A DNA stretch of 64,000 nt, taken from the NCBI RefSeq assembly GCF_000002425.4, contig NC_037265.1, positions 974,835-1,038,834 of the forward strand, given 5' to 3'. How positions within the stretch are numbered: the stretch's first letter is position 1; each line of letters begins with the position of its first letter. This document shows, in pieces, positions 38,035-51,000 of the stretch. The position numbers and the translations under genes are program-made. The notes beneath the pieces were generated by a model. The model ran no database searches, was not told the DNA's origin, and saw only the letters and a program-made list of their open reading frames with translations. The DNA is from Physcomitrium patens (Eukaryota; Streptophyta; Bryopsida; Funariales; Funariaceae).

Positions 38035-38350
38035 ATGGAGAACCAACAACCAGTGAATTCGATTCAAGAGCCTTCATTTGCTGACCTGTCAGACGAGACA
38101 TTATAATTGTCACAACCTTCAAGATGACGTAATCGAGATGAAGATCTTCAAGAACGACATATTCTTCTTTGAATAGATGGCGAGACACAACGTATTTGGT
38201 ATCATGACTTGGAAAAGGACTCCCGATGTTTGGTGATTTTACTAGAGGTAGGAATAACTTCTGATGGTATTCCAAATGTTCTATTCGAAGGAAGTTATGA
38301 AGGCCTCAACAATGATCAAATAACTGGGTGGTCTTCCTGCCTTGATATGG
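38035..38350 (+). pseudogene. Conserved post-chromodomain reading frame (family B copy)
   Basis: Lies between the chromodomain and the 3' LTR. It encodes LVILLEVGITSDGIPNVLF followed by EGSYEG and an HYRWL tail. These align with LVIVFEIEPAYDGQPEGVF and the tail of the 77-aa frame in the family A element at 57397-57630. The inverted piece (about 32810-33170, minus) holds a fourth copy. Function is unknown and this copy is broken. Confidence 0.55.
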
Positions 38351-38498
38351 GACACTACCGATGGTTGTGAGGCCCTATCAATCATCTTCAAAGAGAATAA
38401 AGATCAGAATATGTGGCAAATACAATTCGTTGCATCATAGATTTCTTCAACATATGATGACCGCTCCTCATGGAATTCATCCCTAGAAGGAGGAATAA

Positions 38499-39058
38499 TG
38501 TCACGGACATACTCATATAAGCCAATAATTACATATATAAATAGGTAGAAGTAAATAAAAGTAGATAAAAAAAGATAATTCTATAGTATTTGATATGAAA
38601 GCTTCCTAGAAGCTCCATAGATATTGCTTTGAATTTATAGATATCTTTAATTGACTTTTTGGATTAGAAACGTCGTCAACAAGTTGGCCATGTGCCACAC
38701 ATGTTGTTAGCTTGAAGACCAAGCTAACAATGTTGCCCACACGTAGAAAAACTTACCTTGTAAGTCAAGGCATGTATTCTACAAAGTCAACACATATTGG
38801 AGGTCCTATAGAATGTTGCCACATAGCCCCTAGTTAGATAGTATATATAGAGACAAGAATGAAGCCTTCTTTACTCTTGTCAACTCTTTTTTTGCTTCCA
38901 GTCTAGTTTCAAGAGTCTTCATATTTTCTAGTCTTTGGCAATAGCCATTCCAATTTCTCTTTCAATATACATACTTGTTTATTTATATTTTGTTACCTTT
39001 CTTTGAGTGAAGGCTCACTTGTCAAAATTGCTTTTTCATCGAGTTCTTGTCCTTGACA
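38499..39058 (+). repeat. 3' LTR of the family B element
   Basis: 560-bp LTR beginning TGTCACGGACATACTC and ending CCTTGACA, preceded by a purine-rich AGAAGGAGGAATAA tract. It retains the ACTCTTGTCAA RNA-start motif. Confidence 0.9.
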
Positions 39059-39271
39059 ATTACTAATATCTACTACATATGTCTATTTTGTTGGCCAAAT
39101 TTCTAACCTATCAATCACCTATAAACATGTATAAAGGTGAAAGTACGTCAATGAAGCTTTTAAGAAGTTTATTTAGAAGATATTGTAAAATCAATCATTT
39201 TCTTTTTATCTACTTCAATCTATTTATATTACTTAAGTAATTATTAGAGTAAATATATATATCTATGACAA

Positions 39272-40050
39272 CTCTTTATCTTTAAATTAACTTTTAGTTT
39301 TTAAAATATTGATTATTTTTTTGAAAGAGAGTAGATTATTCTTTTAGATAGAATTTTTTTTTTGGTATTAGATATTGTAGATAACTCTCTTTTAATTTGA
39401 CTTATAAATTTATTTGAATTGTCTATAGAAGAAAAAATCATGGATGCTATTTCAGGTGGAAGTGAAAATAGATTTACAACTATTACAAATCTTCACAAGC
39501 TTGACAATACTCTTAAGATCAAAAATTCACATATTTCTAATGTTAATCATAGATGTATTATTTCTATGCCTGTGGAAGAAGTCTCTATTGAAGTTCAGAG
39601 TCTATATCAAGAAGTTGTATAATTGAAAGATGCAAGTAGATTAAGGTTATAATTGAATATAAGAAGCCTTATTTTTTTAAATATCATCTCTATATCCTAA
39701 ACAATCTTTTACAACTACTACTTCATACATAAATAGTATATAATTCCTAAAGTAGCAAATCATATCTCTAAGAAAACCCTTATAAGCCTTAAAGAAAACA
39801 TCTTGAATCTACATCCTAATTCTAACAAACATTAATAAGGCGTTAAGAACCCTACAAATACTAAAAACAATATCTCTAATAAACTCTAAGAAAACCTTTC
39901 ACCTAATCTTAATGACTTATTCACAACAATTATAATAATTCAATAAATAAATAAACTATAATCACAAACTACATCACCTTATCAACTAACACACACAAAA
40001 TTTAAAGTTCACTTTCTTTTCTAGTTTCTTGACTTCAACCACTTATCTAT
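39272..40050. other. AT-rich spacer, no supported gene
   Basis: A 67-codon frame (39419-39622) reads like soluble protein but has no motif I recognise and no conserved neighbour, so it is not called. The rest is AT-rich with C-rich plus-strand patches from about 39680. Confidence 0.5.
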
Positions 40051-43000
40051 TCACTCCACCATGTCAATCTATACACCACAACCACTTCTTTATCACTCCA
40101 CCTTGTCAATCTACCTAGCCCTCAAAAAATTCCCCAGGCGCTGCTCAGTCCCCGCCTTCTACCTGCTCAATTTCCTGATAACCTCGTCTACTCTAATGTT
40201 AGGCCGACTGAAGAAATACACAAAAAATAAAATTTCACAGTGGCCGTGGATATCATCGGTACCCCAGCCACACAATTCTTTTTCTTATTAATATTTGTTT
40301 CGATTTCTACATCATGGATGTGGATGTCGACACCCATAGTGTATCATCTTTGCCACTCACAGAGAATCCAAATTGCTCCGTGTACCAGGACAAAAGCTGA
40401 AGACGAATCATACTGACCCGCGACGACTTGAAAACTTCACTGCGTACAAATGTTTCCCTTCGGAATGGTCAATTACTATTGAGAAGGGAGAGGCGATGCC
40501 ATCCCAAAGTAAACTGAAGCCACATAATTTCAGCAACAGCTCAATTCGCCTTAAGGCAAATGCTAGAATCCGTTGTCAATTGTGGCGAGTTCTCCCCGAA
40601 ATTGCCGGAGTTGTCATACCAAATGCATGGTGGTATGTCATCAATCCATGCCAATGGAGTTCCGAAATAAGTCGCAGGAAATTTGGCTTCGTTGAATACG
40701 GTTTAAAAAGTGCCGAGACAAACTGTGATTGCGCGCCATATTTCCGAACTCATGCGATTCACGATTTCAACGAACTCAGATTCCAGCTCATCACAGAACA
40801 AAATTGGATATTCTTTGCCAATCCCAATTGGTTTGAGCTGCACTAGACGCAGTTCACATGTCGCCACGCAATTAACAAGGGCTTCCTCAACCATCAACTG
40901 CAGTTGCTGAAAATCTCTTCGAAAGCTCTTGCTTGATTACATGAATAAGGATGTGACAGAATGTGATCTATTTGATTGATTGGCCACCCTGAATAACCAC
41001 CTTTGTCTTGTAAACGTGCTGGTTCGACTTCTGTGATAACTGTGTGTTTCTTTTTCTTTTTCTTTTTGACACAAAACAGGCTAAGATGGATTAAGAAAAA
41101 TTACAGATTAGAGGACCTTATACCCTAACAGCATTTGTAGGTGCGTATCAAGGCTAGCACCCACTATCCTAATAATCTTCTAGGTTATCATGGATTATCA
41201 AACCACATTGAGGTATTCGGGAGTTTCAGTTGATTGCCAAGTCAGTTCTACTGCCTATCATTCTTCTTGCCATTCAAGTTCGATCCCATCTTTTGAGGAA
41301 TATTGTCTTGTGGTCTGGTTGCTTCTCCATTTGTTTGGATGTAACTTTCCATGATATATTCCTGAATTCAATTAGTCTCTCCCATAACTATTTGTTCCAT
41401 CCACTGTCCTCATTCTCTGCACGGTGATCAATTATTAGATTAAGGGCGGTAGATATGGGAATTAGGCGGCGAACGTAGCTCGAAGGATGCGAGAATCAGA
41501 GAGTAATTACCACTTGAATTTCCGAAGAACACAACGTGGCAAGCGAGAGGAAAAACATTCCACCATAGAGTAGCCAGGTACCCTATAATAAAAAGGATGC
41601 ACTTCGTTTCCAGCCATTACGTTCAAGTTCAAAGGGAATCCTCTCTGTTCCATCATCCCCTTCCACTTGTTTTGAAGGTCTGAAGTGGACAATACGACCA
41701 TTCTTCTGTACGGCCACAGGCGGGCTGTGAGTTAATTCTAAAAGCTAATTCTCTGCCCAGACCTCATATATTGCAGCCCCCTAGTTCTCCTGTCAGTTGT
41801 GAAATTCAACAGCATCATGTTCTGGTCACTTCATTTCGTCCAGACGCCGATATTTACCACAAGAGAAAGAGTCGCATCATATCATGAGATCAAGAATATT
41901 TCGTAGATGGGCCGATACCTCTCGGAGTAAAACTTGATCCAGTTTATAACAATATTTTTGAGCGGCACATTACATACCCCTCATAGACTAAAAGTAGGAA
42001 AGCTATGACTCATAATCGCAGATCTGATCCATGCCGCTTTCGCTACCACTACCACGATCCAAATACTCCATGAACGTGGCTAATTACAAAGCACAACGGC
42101 TTTGCCTGAAAACTGAATGAAACGAATAGAGAGGACGCTCACTGGAGCTGATACATCTGCTGCGGGTGCAATAGTTCGATAATAAAACTAAGAGTCAGAG
42201 ATTCCGTTCTAGACTGGAATGAATCTCATGCGTTTCACCTACTGGTTTTAATCCTGAGGGGAGAATAAAAAGCCAGGATAAGTGTCGGCAGGATTGTAGG
42301 AATCATAACCAGATGTTGTTTGAGATCTAGTTGATGCTCTTTCCAGAGATGAGATGAGTCCACACTGAGGATGCGGATCACCCGGTCTTTCCTGAAGTAC
42401 CCGCTCATCCATCCACGAACTGCAATCACATCACCACAAGCCTGTTGTTTACATTGAATGCAGGAAACCCACATTTGCCTTTCCTGTGTGCTTCATTGCA
42501 GTCACAAGGGCCTCGTTGTCCAGGTTTATCCATGCACAACAATTCACAAATCCATCGTGTCTAGTCTTTTAAATGGCTACTACATGATGTTCGTGTTCTC
42601 GTTTTGTGCTGAATTAGTCGGAGTAATCTCCTTTCCTATCTGATTTGACTAATCTTTTGTCAATCTATGAAGAACAAAGAATTTTCAACTTTGTTAAGCA
42701 CCTCAAGTTTTTGCTGAAACAAATTTGAATATGTTGAGTTGTTGAAATTTTGCAAGACCAATTCTTAACAGCAATCCTGCAATTGCAATGGCGGCATGGA
42801 ACTCATGAATATAGTTGATACTCATGTGTACATGAAAGATATTATCTTCATTCATAATTTCTCTTACTTTTAGTTGCAAAATGCTTTAAGGAAATGCAAG
42901 TTCAATTTTATTTTTATTTTTATTATTATTTTTTTTTAAATATTCTCTAACAACAAGAAGCGCCTCCTATCTCTGACCATGAGAACGTAAAATTTTCAAG

Positions 43001-44100
43001 ATTTGTAAATTGACTGAAAAATGTAAAATATGTTATATGTTTGGTTTGTTTACAACATGAACAATTCAATAATAAGATGTAAGTTTGCAAGCACATGGCT
43101 CACCCAGGTTTAAGAGATTTAAAGATTACTGTGCATCTGGAACATGGTGCATTTTTGTTGTATATACGAAAATGATCTCTCAATTGCCATGGATTCTAGC
43201 ATCAAAGAATTGTGACGTTCAAATCATTCTGGATCCTCCTAAGATACTCCACCCTCTAGAACTTGTCAGATGGAAAAGCTTTCTCAGACTACAAAATTAG
43301 TATTCAATAAAATAGATTCCCCAGAGAGGAAATGATAAGGAGAGAGACTTGGCACAGATGTTCGTTTAGATGTCATACCTTCACGTCAGGGTATGATAAT
43401 CTCCTTCGTCACATGTATACATGAAAACAAAAAAATTATGAAGACAATGCTCCACCGAAATACATTGGAGCATTCAATATGTGCACCCTTGCCATCAGTC
43501 CTGCGAAGGGGAGTAAATGAGATACTCTCAACTGTACAGTAAGTACAGTAAAACTGTACTTAACTCACGTAGAAATAGGCGCTAGGTGCCGCTCCGAGCC
43601 TACTCCTACCTACACCCAGCGGCACTCTGCGCATTCTAATTAACATCCCCACTTTTCGCACACACGGTGCAGCTGGCACACGGATGCGGGTGATTCCACA
43701 ATTCTTGCTCAGTGCCTGAAGCCTTCCCAACGGGGCGTTCAGCTTAGCTTAGTCCAGTGTTGCAAACTGTCCTGGCTGGTGGCACTCAGCTGGATTTGGA
43801 ACTGTTTTGTTGAACTCTCGCTTCTCTCGTTGATGCGTTAAACCGTAGTCTCGCGTTTGAAAGGATCTTCGCGAAGTGAAGCAGATTTTAGTACACCACT
43901 TCCACAATCACACTGTTTTCCTGTATACGCAGACGCTATTGAACAAATATGTTGATGTAGCGATTGCACAATTAAGATGTGAATAGGCCGATGCGAGAGT
44001 GGATTGTTGTGTCATTTGGGTAATACAGATGTCGTAAATATTGCATGAGACTTGACAGTACCAGGAGGGAATACTTTAGACTCTTAACTGTCTATCCAAG
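40051..44100. other. Higher-GC host intergenic DNA, no confident gene
   Basis: Composition changes to host-like at about 40050. Several open frames occur (157 codons at 40373-40846, 79 codons at 42235-42474 on the minus strand). None shows a domain, splice-supported extension or codon pattern that I can defend. The last 150 bp before the pectate lyase start codon presumably hold its promoter and 5' leader. No clear TATA box is visible. Confidence 0.5.
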
Positions 44101-45655
44101 ATGGCGAGACTGGCTCTGTTCCTCTGGATTCTGCCCAGTCTCGTTTGCGTCCATTTGAGACAGGCTCACGCGCAGACTGGATACACGGAGTTGTTGAGCT
44201 CCACAACAGGTCGAGACTACGACTATCACGACGTGATGGCCTCCCTCGCTGATGCTGATCAGACCACTGCATCTATCAGCAACGTTCTGAGCGAGTCCGG
44301 ACAGCCCAATTATGAACAGGATGTGGATGCAACCGACGATGCCTACTTGCAAGAGGGGGAGGCGGGTGGTAATGATCCCAATGAAGATGGATTTGACATG
44401 GTCGAGATGGACGATGATGGTGAGTCGAGCTCGGAGGAGGACACGGATAAGTCCGTCTCCCCGGAACCGTCGAGAGGCTGTCAAACTGGGAACCTCGTTG
44501 ACGATTCCTGGAGGTGTGATCCTAACTGGGCATCTCGCCGGAAGAACTTAGCCAGCTGCGCAATCGGGTTCGGCCGAAAAGCCATAGGTGGCAAGAATGG
44601 TGCGATTTATGTCGTCACGTCTCCCCGTGACGACAACCCCGCGAACCCAGCTCCTGGCACCTTGCGCTATGCCGTCACGCGTAAACAACCCCTGTGGATA
44701 GTTTTTGCGTCCAGTATGATCATCAAGCTCAAAAATGAGCTCCTGATCACAAGTTTCAAGACCATTGACGCGCGCGGCGTGCAAGTCCGCATTGCCGGGG
44801 GTGGTGGGCTCAGAATACATAAAGTGAGCAACGTCATCGTGCACGGCCTCTTCATCCACGACATTAAGGCCACCGGACCAGCAAAGATTATGAAATCAGA
44901 GAAGAATGTGGAAAACCGTCCCCGATGCGATGGTGATGCGATATCGATCTTTTCTTCTAGTAACATCTGGATAGATCACTGCTATCTCTCAAATGCTGCC
45001 GACGGGCTGATTGATGTGATTCGCGGCTCGAACAGTATCTCCATAACTAATTGCTACTTCACCAGACATAACAAGGTGATGCTCCTGGGAGGAGATGCGA
45101 GTCACACAATGGACCGGAACATGCATGTTACTGTGGCTTACAACAAATTCGGTCCCGGCCTTGTTCAGAGGATGCCGAGGTAATTCGAAGGCATGGTTCT
45201 ACTATCTTTTCAACAATTGCCATCCTGCAGAATTCTCAGTTAATTGATGCATTGCGCTCTAACTCTTGTTTGACATGGTTGGCAGAATTCGTTACGGAAA
45301 CTTGCATTTGGTAAACAACGAGTACTCTAGCGGATGGGGAGTATACCCTGTTGGTGGCAGTCAGAATCCCACCATTCTGTCGCAAGGCAATGTGTACAAC
45401 GCGAACAGGGGCAACAAGGAAGTTACGAAGCGCATTGACGACGGAGGGCCCAAATTCGGAGGTCCTAGGACGTGGAACTGGAGATCTGAGGGGGATATGT
45501 TCCAGTCCGGCGCTTACTTTGGGAACGTGCCCATGAGTTGGTCAGCTCAGAGTTACTCCCAAACTGTTAGCTGCAAATCTCGTCCAGCCTCCATGGTGTG
45601 GAAGATGGTAAGAGATGCCGGCCCACTCAACTGTCGCAAAGGAGCTCGTTGCTGA
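44101..45655 (+). CDS. Secreted pectate lyase (PL1), two exons
   Basis: Exons 44101-45179 and 45286-45655 join in phase across a GT-AG intron to give 482 residues. Residues 1-24 form a signal peptide (hydrophobic LALFLWILPSLVCV, then AHA). Residues about 70-122 are a very acidic Asp/Glu/Ser stretch that I do not associate with this family. From residue 133 the protein is a plant PL1 pectate lyase: WRCDPNWASRRKNLASCAIGFG (137-158), TLRYAV (187-192), CDGDAISIF (276-284), WIDH (290-293), ADGLID (300-305) and NKVMLLG (324-330). The catalytic RxPxxR (Arg357, Pro359, Arg362) is assembled across the intron. Asp292, Asp301 and Asp305 sit where calcium ligands are expected. These enzymes cleave de-esterified homogalacturonan by beta-elimination in the cell wall. 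All key residues are present, so activity is likely. The start was chosen because it gives the signal peptide. Confidence 0.93.
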
Positions 45656-46454
45656 ACATCGTATTTTCGAGGTCAATCAGTGTGTGCTGCAAGTTGCATC
45701 ATGTAACATCATTTTTTCCTGCAACGGAATTGCTCCATTTTTATTGAAAGAAACGAAGAAAAATACTGCACATAAAACCACAAATCTTGAGTTCGATGTT
45801 CAATTTCGTACCTCGCTCAGCTAAGAGGTCTCGCAAGCTAATTAGGACACGATGGTGGACATTCTGAACCGCTTTGTAGCGACTTAGGTATCGCAGTGCA
45901 GACTCTGATATCTGCTCTTGCTGGAAGAGGCTCATCACAAGTGTTGGTAAGATCTCATCGTGTACCAGAGTCGCGGCAAACAATTTGATGAAAGTATGCT
46001 TAATCATCAAAAATTATTACTAAAGATATCTAAAGAATCAACATCCACAACAGTTGCGCAATAAACGTAATTATAACGTAGTTTAGAATATTGTGAACAA
46101 AAGTGAGGGAGGAACACAAACTTGCCATTTATGTTGATGTGCTCAAATCTACCCTTACTTAGACCGCAATAGGAGGCATTTGAAACCCTACTGGTTGGTA
46201 AGAGCTCAATACAGCATAATCGAAAGTCGATTTATCTCATTGGAAAGAGGATTGCAGATTCTCAGCTTCGATAATGCTGCTTATTGCACACATTCCTTGT
46301 AAACTAATGCGAGCACACCATCGTGCACATTGCACTACAGATAATCCTCATCCAACACCGCTAATGGTCTGTCATGCCACGTGCTCAAACGATTCCGCTT
46401 CTGGAAATACTCGTTCCTCCTGAGCCAGTAGACCTCGAATTCCCACTATGTAGT

Positions 46455-48004
46455 TCACTTCTTGCATCCATAACATGTGCATGAGATAGGAATGAAAGAG
46501 CATAATCCATACGGTAAACCTTGCAACCCGCACTTTATGTTATAGCAGCAGACAGTAGGCAGGCACCATCTCCTTGTCTTGTCGCAGCAAGTACAGGGCG
46601 AGCACTGGCGGAAGACCCCGAGCATTCTCCGGGTTCCGTTCATGTGCTCGTGAATATGACCCGGAGAGTTGGGAAACAGCTGTAATTCGGTCCCGTTCGC
46701 CAAAGTTAACACATCGCCTGCTAGTGATATGCTGGTGATTGTGCCCAACTCCGTGAAGTTCTGCGCAACAATTCATTGAAGTTAAGCCTGAAAGAATGGT
46801 AGATGAACCTTTGCATAACTTGGGATTAGTTGCTGCGCCCATCTAATCAAGAGTCGCATGAAAAGATCTGAATCAGCCGTTCACTTTCTGCTACGTCAAC
46901 ACAATAGTCAGCCAGACGTTCTGCAAGAATTGAACATTCTGATAGTTTCCTCATTCTTGGTAATTAGTTCTGAACTGATTCCAGTATAATCAACTCAGGA
47001 GCTGGTTACCATTAAGGCTGACAAAGGAATCTGAATAGGAGGGCAATTGGTACCTCTGGCGGAAGCTCGCTTGTGTGATTTTGCATCTGAGTTTTCTGCA
47101 AATCCATGGTCTGTTGAAGTATCAGTGAATGTCGAGACTTCCTACATTTGGCAACCTGAAATAAAATAACCAGAAACAGCGAATTGGAGACCAAATGTGC
47201 TCTCACCTGCGGTTCTTCCCATGAGGATATGGAGAATGCACCTGCAACTTCCACATTGCATGCTTAGATTTGTGCTGCAGAAACTTATCAAATAACACCG
47301 AATCTGCGGCTATACCTGCGAATATTTCACATATGATTAACCCGATTCCAAGGCACCTTTACGTCAGCATCCAACTGCCGTTATAAGTTCTCTTGTGCCG
47401 GAATTCTGGGTCACATTCGGCACATGCCCCTTTTCGTTAACGTCAAATAATCCTCATGCAACGAATTCGTCAACTCCAGGATACTCAGAATTTCAGAATT
47501 TCCAAGATTCCTGAGCAATTTTTTTCTTTACTGACAAGTATGACCCCGAGGCAGAAAATAGGAAAATCAATTACGTCCCACTCTTTCCGGTTTTATCAAT
47601 GACACCTTCATTCCGAGTTCCGTGACAGTCTGGCTGTCTACACACTAACTTCTGACAGAATTTACTCAATCGATACAAGCATCAGCGTGGTTTTGTGCCT
47701 CTGTTTGGGAGGGTAAACACAAGTGTTCCAGAGCAGAGAAATATTTTAGAGTAAAGTAAGAAAAAAAAAGTAAGAAATTTCGATATCTAATATTGGGGAA
47801 AAGGAGACATTTGTCGGAAGTAGATGTGTGACTCCTGCCCATGAACCAAAGTAAACCACAAGACTCAAGAAGTACGTACAAATGTGGCTTCGAACTCTCA
47901 GCCTCTTCTGCCACCCCTCTGATTTTAATGATAAGAAATATACCTGCAAGCAAGTTTGAGACCAAGATGAGCTGCAGAGCATATCCCATGCCCCTGGCAG
48001 GCAT
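46455..48004 (-). CDS. Secreted cysteine-rich protein, four exons
   Basis: Exons on the minus strand are 48004-47944, 47262-47207, 47155-47054 and 46760-46455. All introns are GT-AG, and the phases fit to give 174 residues. Residues 1 to about 24 (MPARGMGYALQLILVSNLLAA...) look like a signal peptide. The middle is polar, and the last 60 residues are cysteine-rich: CSPCTCC, then CLPTVCC, CGLQGLPYGLCSF and a CTCYGC end. This spacing resembles a family of small plant secreted proteins with a C-terminal CxxCxCC...CC...C...CxCxxC domain (listed as a DUF, number not certain from memory). Function is unknown. Exon 4 is the firmest part. Exons 1 and 2 rest on splice-site and phase agreement and could be revised by transcripts. 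Confidence 0.68.
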
Positions 48005-51000
48005 CGATTTCCAATTCTTTTTGCTCTAGCTGGCATCAAAGAACGAAACAACCTCCAGCCACTCCCAGATTAGGTTTACTGGCATTAAACACTCAGAGCC
48101 TTGGTTGAAAACTCCAAACAATCCACAACATTCTCTCTCTCAAAGTGTGGGTTCCAATTTCAATCACTAGGTCAAAGATCACTTGCTAGTGGAGATACGA
48201 TAGCCGAAAACAGTCATGACAGCTCCGTTGCAGAAACGAACGTCCTAAGCGCATAGTGCTTCATTGAAGCCCTCAGATCAGTACAACCCCCTCCAATACC
48301 AATCTGGAAATAGAGAGTCTGTACCTTAGATGAAGATGCGGCACTCACAAAAGCTGGTGATAGCAAACTCAAGGAGGATAGAAGCATGGACCGCAGGAAC
48401 TGCGAAAGCCTTAACAGTAACGAGCGATCAACAGAAGGTAGTCTATCCTACTCCACCACCTCATCTGGGAACTCAATCTTCGGGAAACGAGAAGAAGAAG
48501 AAGTTAATCCAAGAAATGGAAAGGATCTGGTCTCAGCATTACTACTATGCACTTTACAAGCTATCAGGGATCCATGCAGACAATGATGAGCCCCCTGCTC
48601 CACCACCGACAAAATGACACAGCCAAGAAGAGCTCCCCCCGCTCCACGCAATGGACTTCGACGTTTTGAAAGCTACTCCCGCTGCTTCAGCTAGGAACAG
48701 GAATAGGCTTACTTCCTCATGACAACTGCAGCAGGGAGACCAGAGAGTGAAAGATCCAAACGGCGTCGTTCCTACTTTGCAAGCTACTACTTCACAGGCT
48801 ACTACTTCACAGACACCATCACCGTAGTCAAAAACGATAATCACGAAGTGTTCTACAGATCACCATACGTTGGCCAGTACCAGTCTCCCAGTGTTAGAAG
48901 CGGAACTCGGCTTGAAGTGAACTGACGGCACACCAGTCAGTGCCAGTGCATGAGCTCCTTCATGACCATAAAAGCAGGGCCTTTTATGTTTATTACGATT
49001 GTATTCACGTCTGAAAGTTACAGTTGCGCGGCAACCTGCTCATTGATGGGAATTTCAATCTGAAAGAGGTGACGGTGCAGCTCGGTAGGTCAGCCGGCCA
49101 GAATACCTACCTATAGCAAAGAATCAATACCGGCAAGTATATTTCTGACTTTGGAAAAACGCAATCGCACGGTGAGCTGCCACTTATTTAACAGGTAAAT
49201 CGGCGAACAGTGCAAGATATGTGTGTTGCTTTGAATTGATGTGGTTTGTTCATCACTTCTGCAGGTGGAGTTCTCCCACCTATATCATAACTCCGAATGA
49301 TTTGTCTTTTCACCTGCGCGTAATCGCAGGGATGACACTGCTGCCTCTGACAATGGCTTGACTGCAGCACATATGCGCTTCAGGTTAGCACCTCCCTAAG
49401 TTATCATTCCTTCAACCAGACTTGACCACTAAATTTGTCTTCAAGCTATCATAAAAAGATCTTGAAAATTCCAGTTATGACATGCTATCAGTACTATCGA
49501 ATGACTGTGAATAACAAATACTCAATCCTACAATTCTAGTACATGGCAACAGACGGGAAAAAAACAGTTTTCTAATTAGATCACAACTTTCTTGTCCATC
49601 TTTGACAATATATTCAAACTTGTGTATATTAAAGGTGTTGACTTCTCTCCACACACATATTTAGCAACAGTTCATCAAATTTCTTTCATCCTTCTTCACT
49701 AGGAACTTGACAGGATTCAACCACTTCACACATGGAGAGAAAAAGAGACCCAATAAGCCACATTCATAATAATTGGGTCCAAATAAATAAACAAATAATT
49801 AAGTAAAATCCCCTTCTGGAGCTCTAGGATAGAAAATCTCATCCTCAGTGTGAAGAACTCAACACCATGGCTCATTCATCCACAAAATATATTATTGGCA
49901 GTGATGCAATACATGCTCCTGCAAAAAACCAAACATATTGGACAAATGTGTGACTGCTTGATTCACTCAAGTGGCTTGATTTGCTCTCCCCATGTGCAAC
50001 TCGCATGAAGCCAAACCACTGTGCACTAAGTGCTTAAAGCTTGGCACTATTAATGACCCACTCACCCCCTTTTGGATGGTGTTGCTCTCAGAAAGAAAGA
50101 AGGCAATAACAAGGATGGCATTCTATGATGGGATGTGGTAGAAACTTGGTCCCAAGCAGCAGTGCCAAGGTCATGCCAATCTCCCCATCTCAAAGCATAC
50201 CTTTAAAACAATTAGATAAATAAATTAAAGAAAAAATAAGAAAAAATATCTCACAAATTGAACTCTATGCTTGACTAACTGATAAGCACTGATTGCCCCT
50301 TTTTTGTTGTTCCTTTCCAAGACACAGTGGATTTTTTTTTTTTTTTTTTTTTTTTTTAATAAAAGAGAGAATGACTCGCTCATGAGATGAACAGTGAAAG
50401 GGATAAATAAAAGGGATAAAGCATCTATCTCTCACGTCAAAATTGTATTCGTATGATTTTTTTTTAATGAACTAGAATATTAACTAGTATCTGCAAGAAA
50501 TACCTTCAAAGTAGTAGGGAATGATAGCTGAAGATGTCTCCAAAGTGCCTTTTATTTTTTTATTCTATATTTTTTCTTCTTTGATACATGTATTTTTCGT
50601 TTTCTTAACAGAAAGAGAAACTTCTAGTGTATATATATATACATATACATATATATATTTTTTTCCATACAATTCTTTCTTCATGTGAATCAAAATCATA
50701 CATAATTTAAAAAATTAAATGTGTGTGTGTGTGTAAATATATATATATATATTTATATATATAAATATATATATATCTGCATAATCAGTACATTTATTTT
50801 ATATAATTCTAAACTATTGGTTTTTTAAGTGAAGAGTTTATTCTGTATTTTTAATTAGAAATAGCACTTTTTGAAAGAAAAATTACAATACCTGTACATA
50901 TCTTAAGTATCAAATTCTGAAGAAGTTGCAAAAAATAATTAATTGGATATGAATATAGTTTGTTTAGTATTTGATAATTAACTATTTAAAAAAAATTTAT

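Larger units (their letters stand above)
30061..39058 (+). mobile_element. Family B chromovirus with an inverted half-element inside
   Basis: Plus-strand element with LTRs at 30061-30621 and 38499-39058 (about 94% identical by eye). The flanks GTTAC (30056-30060) and ATTAC (39059-39063) are a near-perfect 5-bp duplication, so the whole is one insertion locus. Gag starts at about 30835 and runs to a zinc knuckle (CLYCGEPKYTTQH, near 31710-31750). Protease begins at about 31930. An inverted piece (32116-34375) follows, after which the element resumes in the gag-protease linker. It then reads protease (about 34550-34800), RT (about 35150-35830), RNase H (about 35850-36400), integrase (about 36740-37450), chromodomain (about 37740-37920), the extra frame (about 38035-38350) and the 3' LTR. 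A purine tract precedes the 3' LTR. It is broken, with roughly ten or more interruptions, and of moderate age. Confidence 0.85.
25900..39271 (-). mobile_element. Old minus-strand family B chromovirus, 5' LTR split by two insertions
   Basis: Reverse transcriptase at about 25930-26640, protease at about 26700-27250 and gag to about 28300, followed by a primer-binding site (28481-28491). The 5' LTR starts at 28494 and reads to about 28805, resumes at about 29966-30060, and finishes at about 39064-39271. The pieces align consecutively with the family B LTR. One LTR was therefore opened first by a roughly 1.16-kb unclassified insert and again by the younger family B element 30061-39058. The copy is highly decayed, with many breaks. 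Confidence 0.65.

Noticed and set aside
30061-39058. Reading the region as three independent insertions
   Set aside because: Outer LTRs match each other and share a near-perfect 5-bp flank, so one locus with an internal rearrangement is simpler.
40373-40846. 157-codon plus-strand frame in host-like DNA
   Set aside because: No domain, signal, splice-compatible partner or recognisable homologue. Overlapping frames on both strands are equally open, so chance is likely.
42235-42474. 79-codon minus-strand frame
   Set aside because: No recognisable domain and no neighbouring exons with compatible phase.
44084-44966. Several antisense frames opposite the pectate lyase
   Set aside because: Mirror frames of a GC-rich coding exon. 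The plus strand has the full PL1 domain and clean splice sites.
48330-48617. 95-codon plus-strand frame
   Set aside because: Low-complexity Pro/Lys content, no motif, and an equally open antisense frame. Not enough to call a gene.
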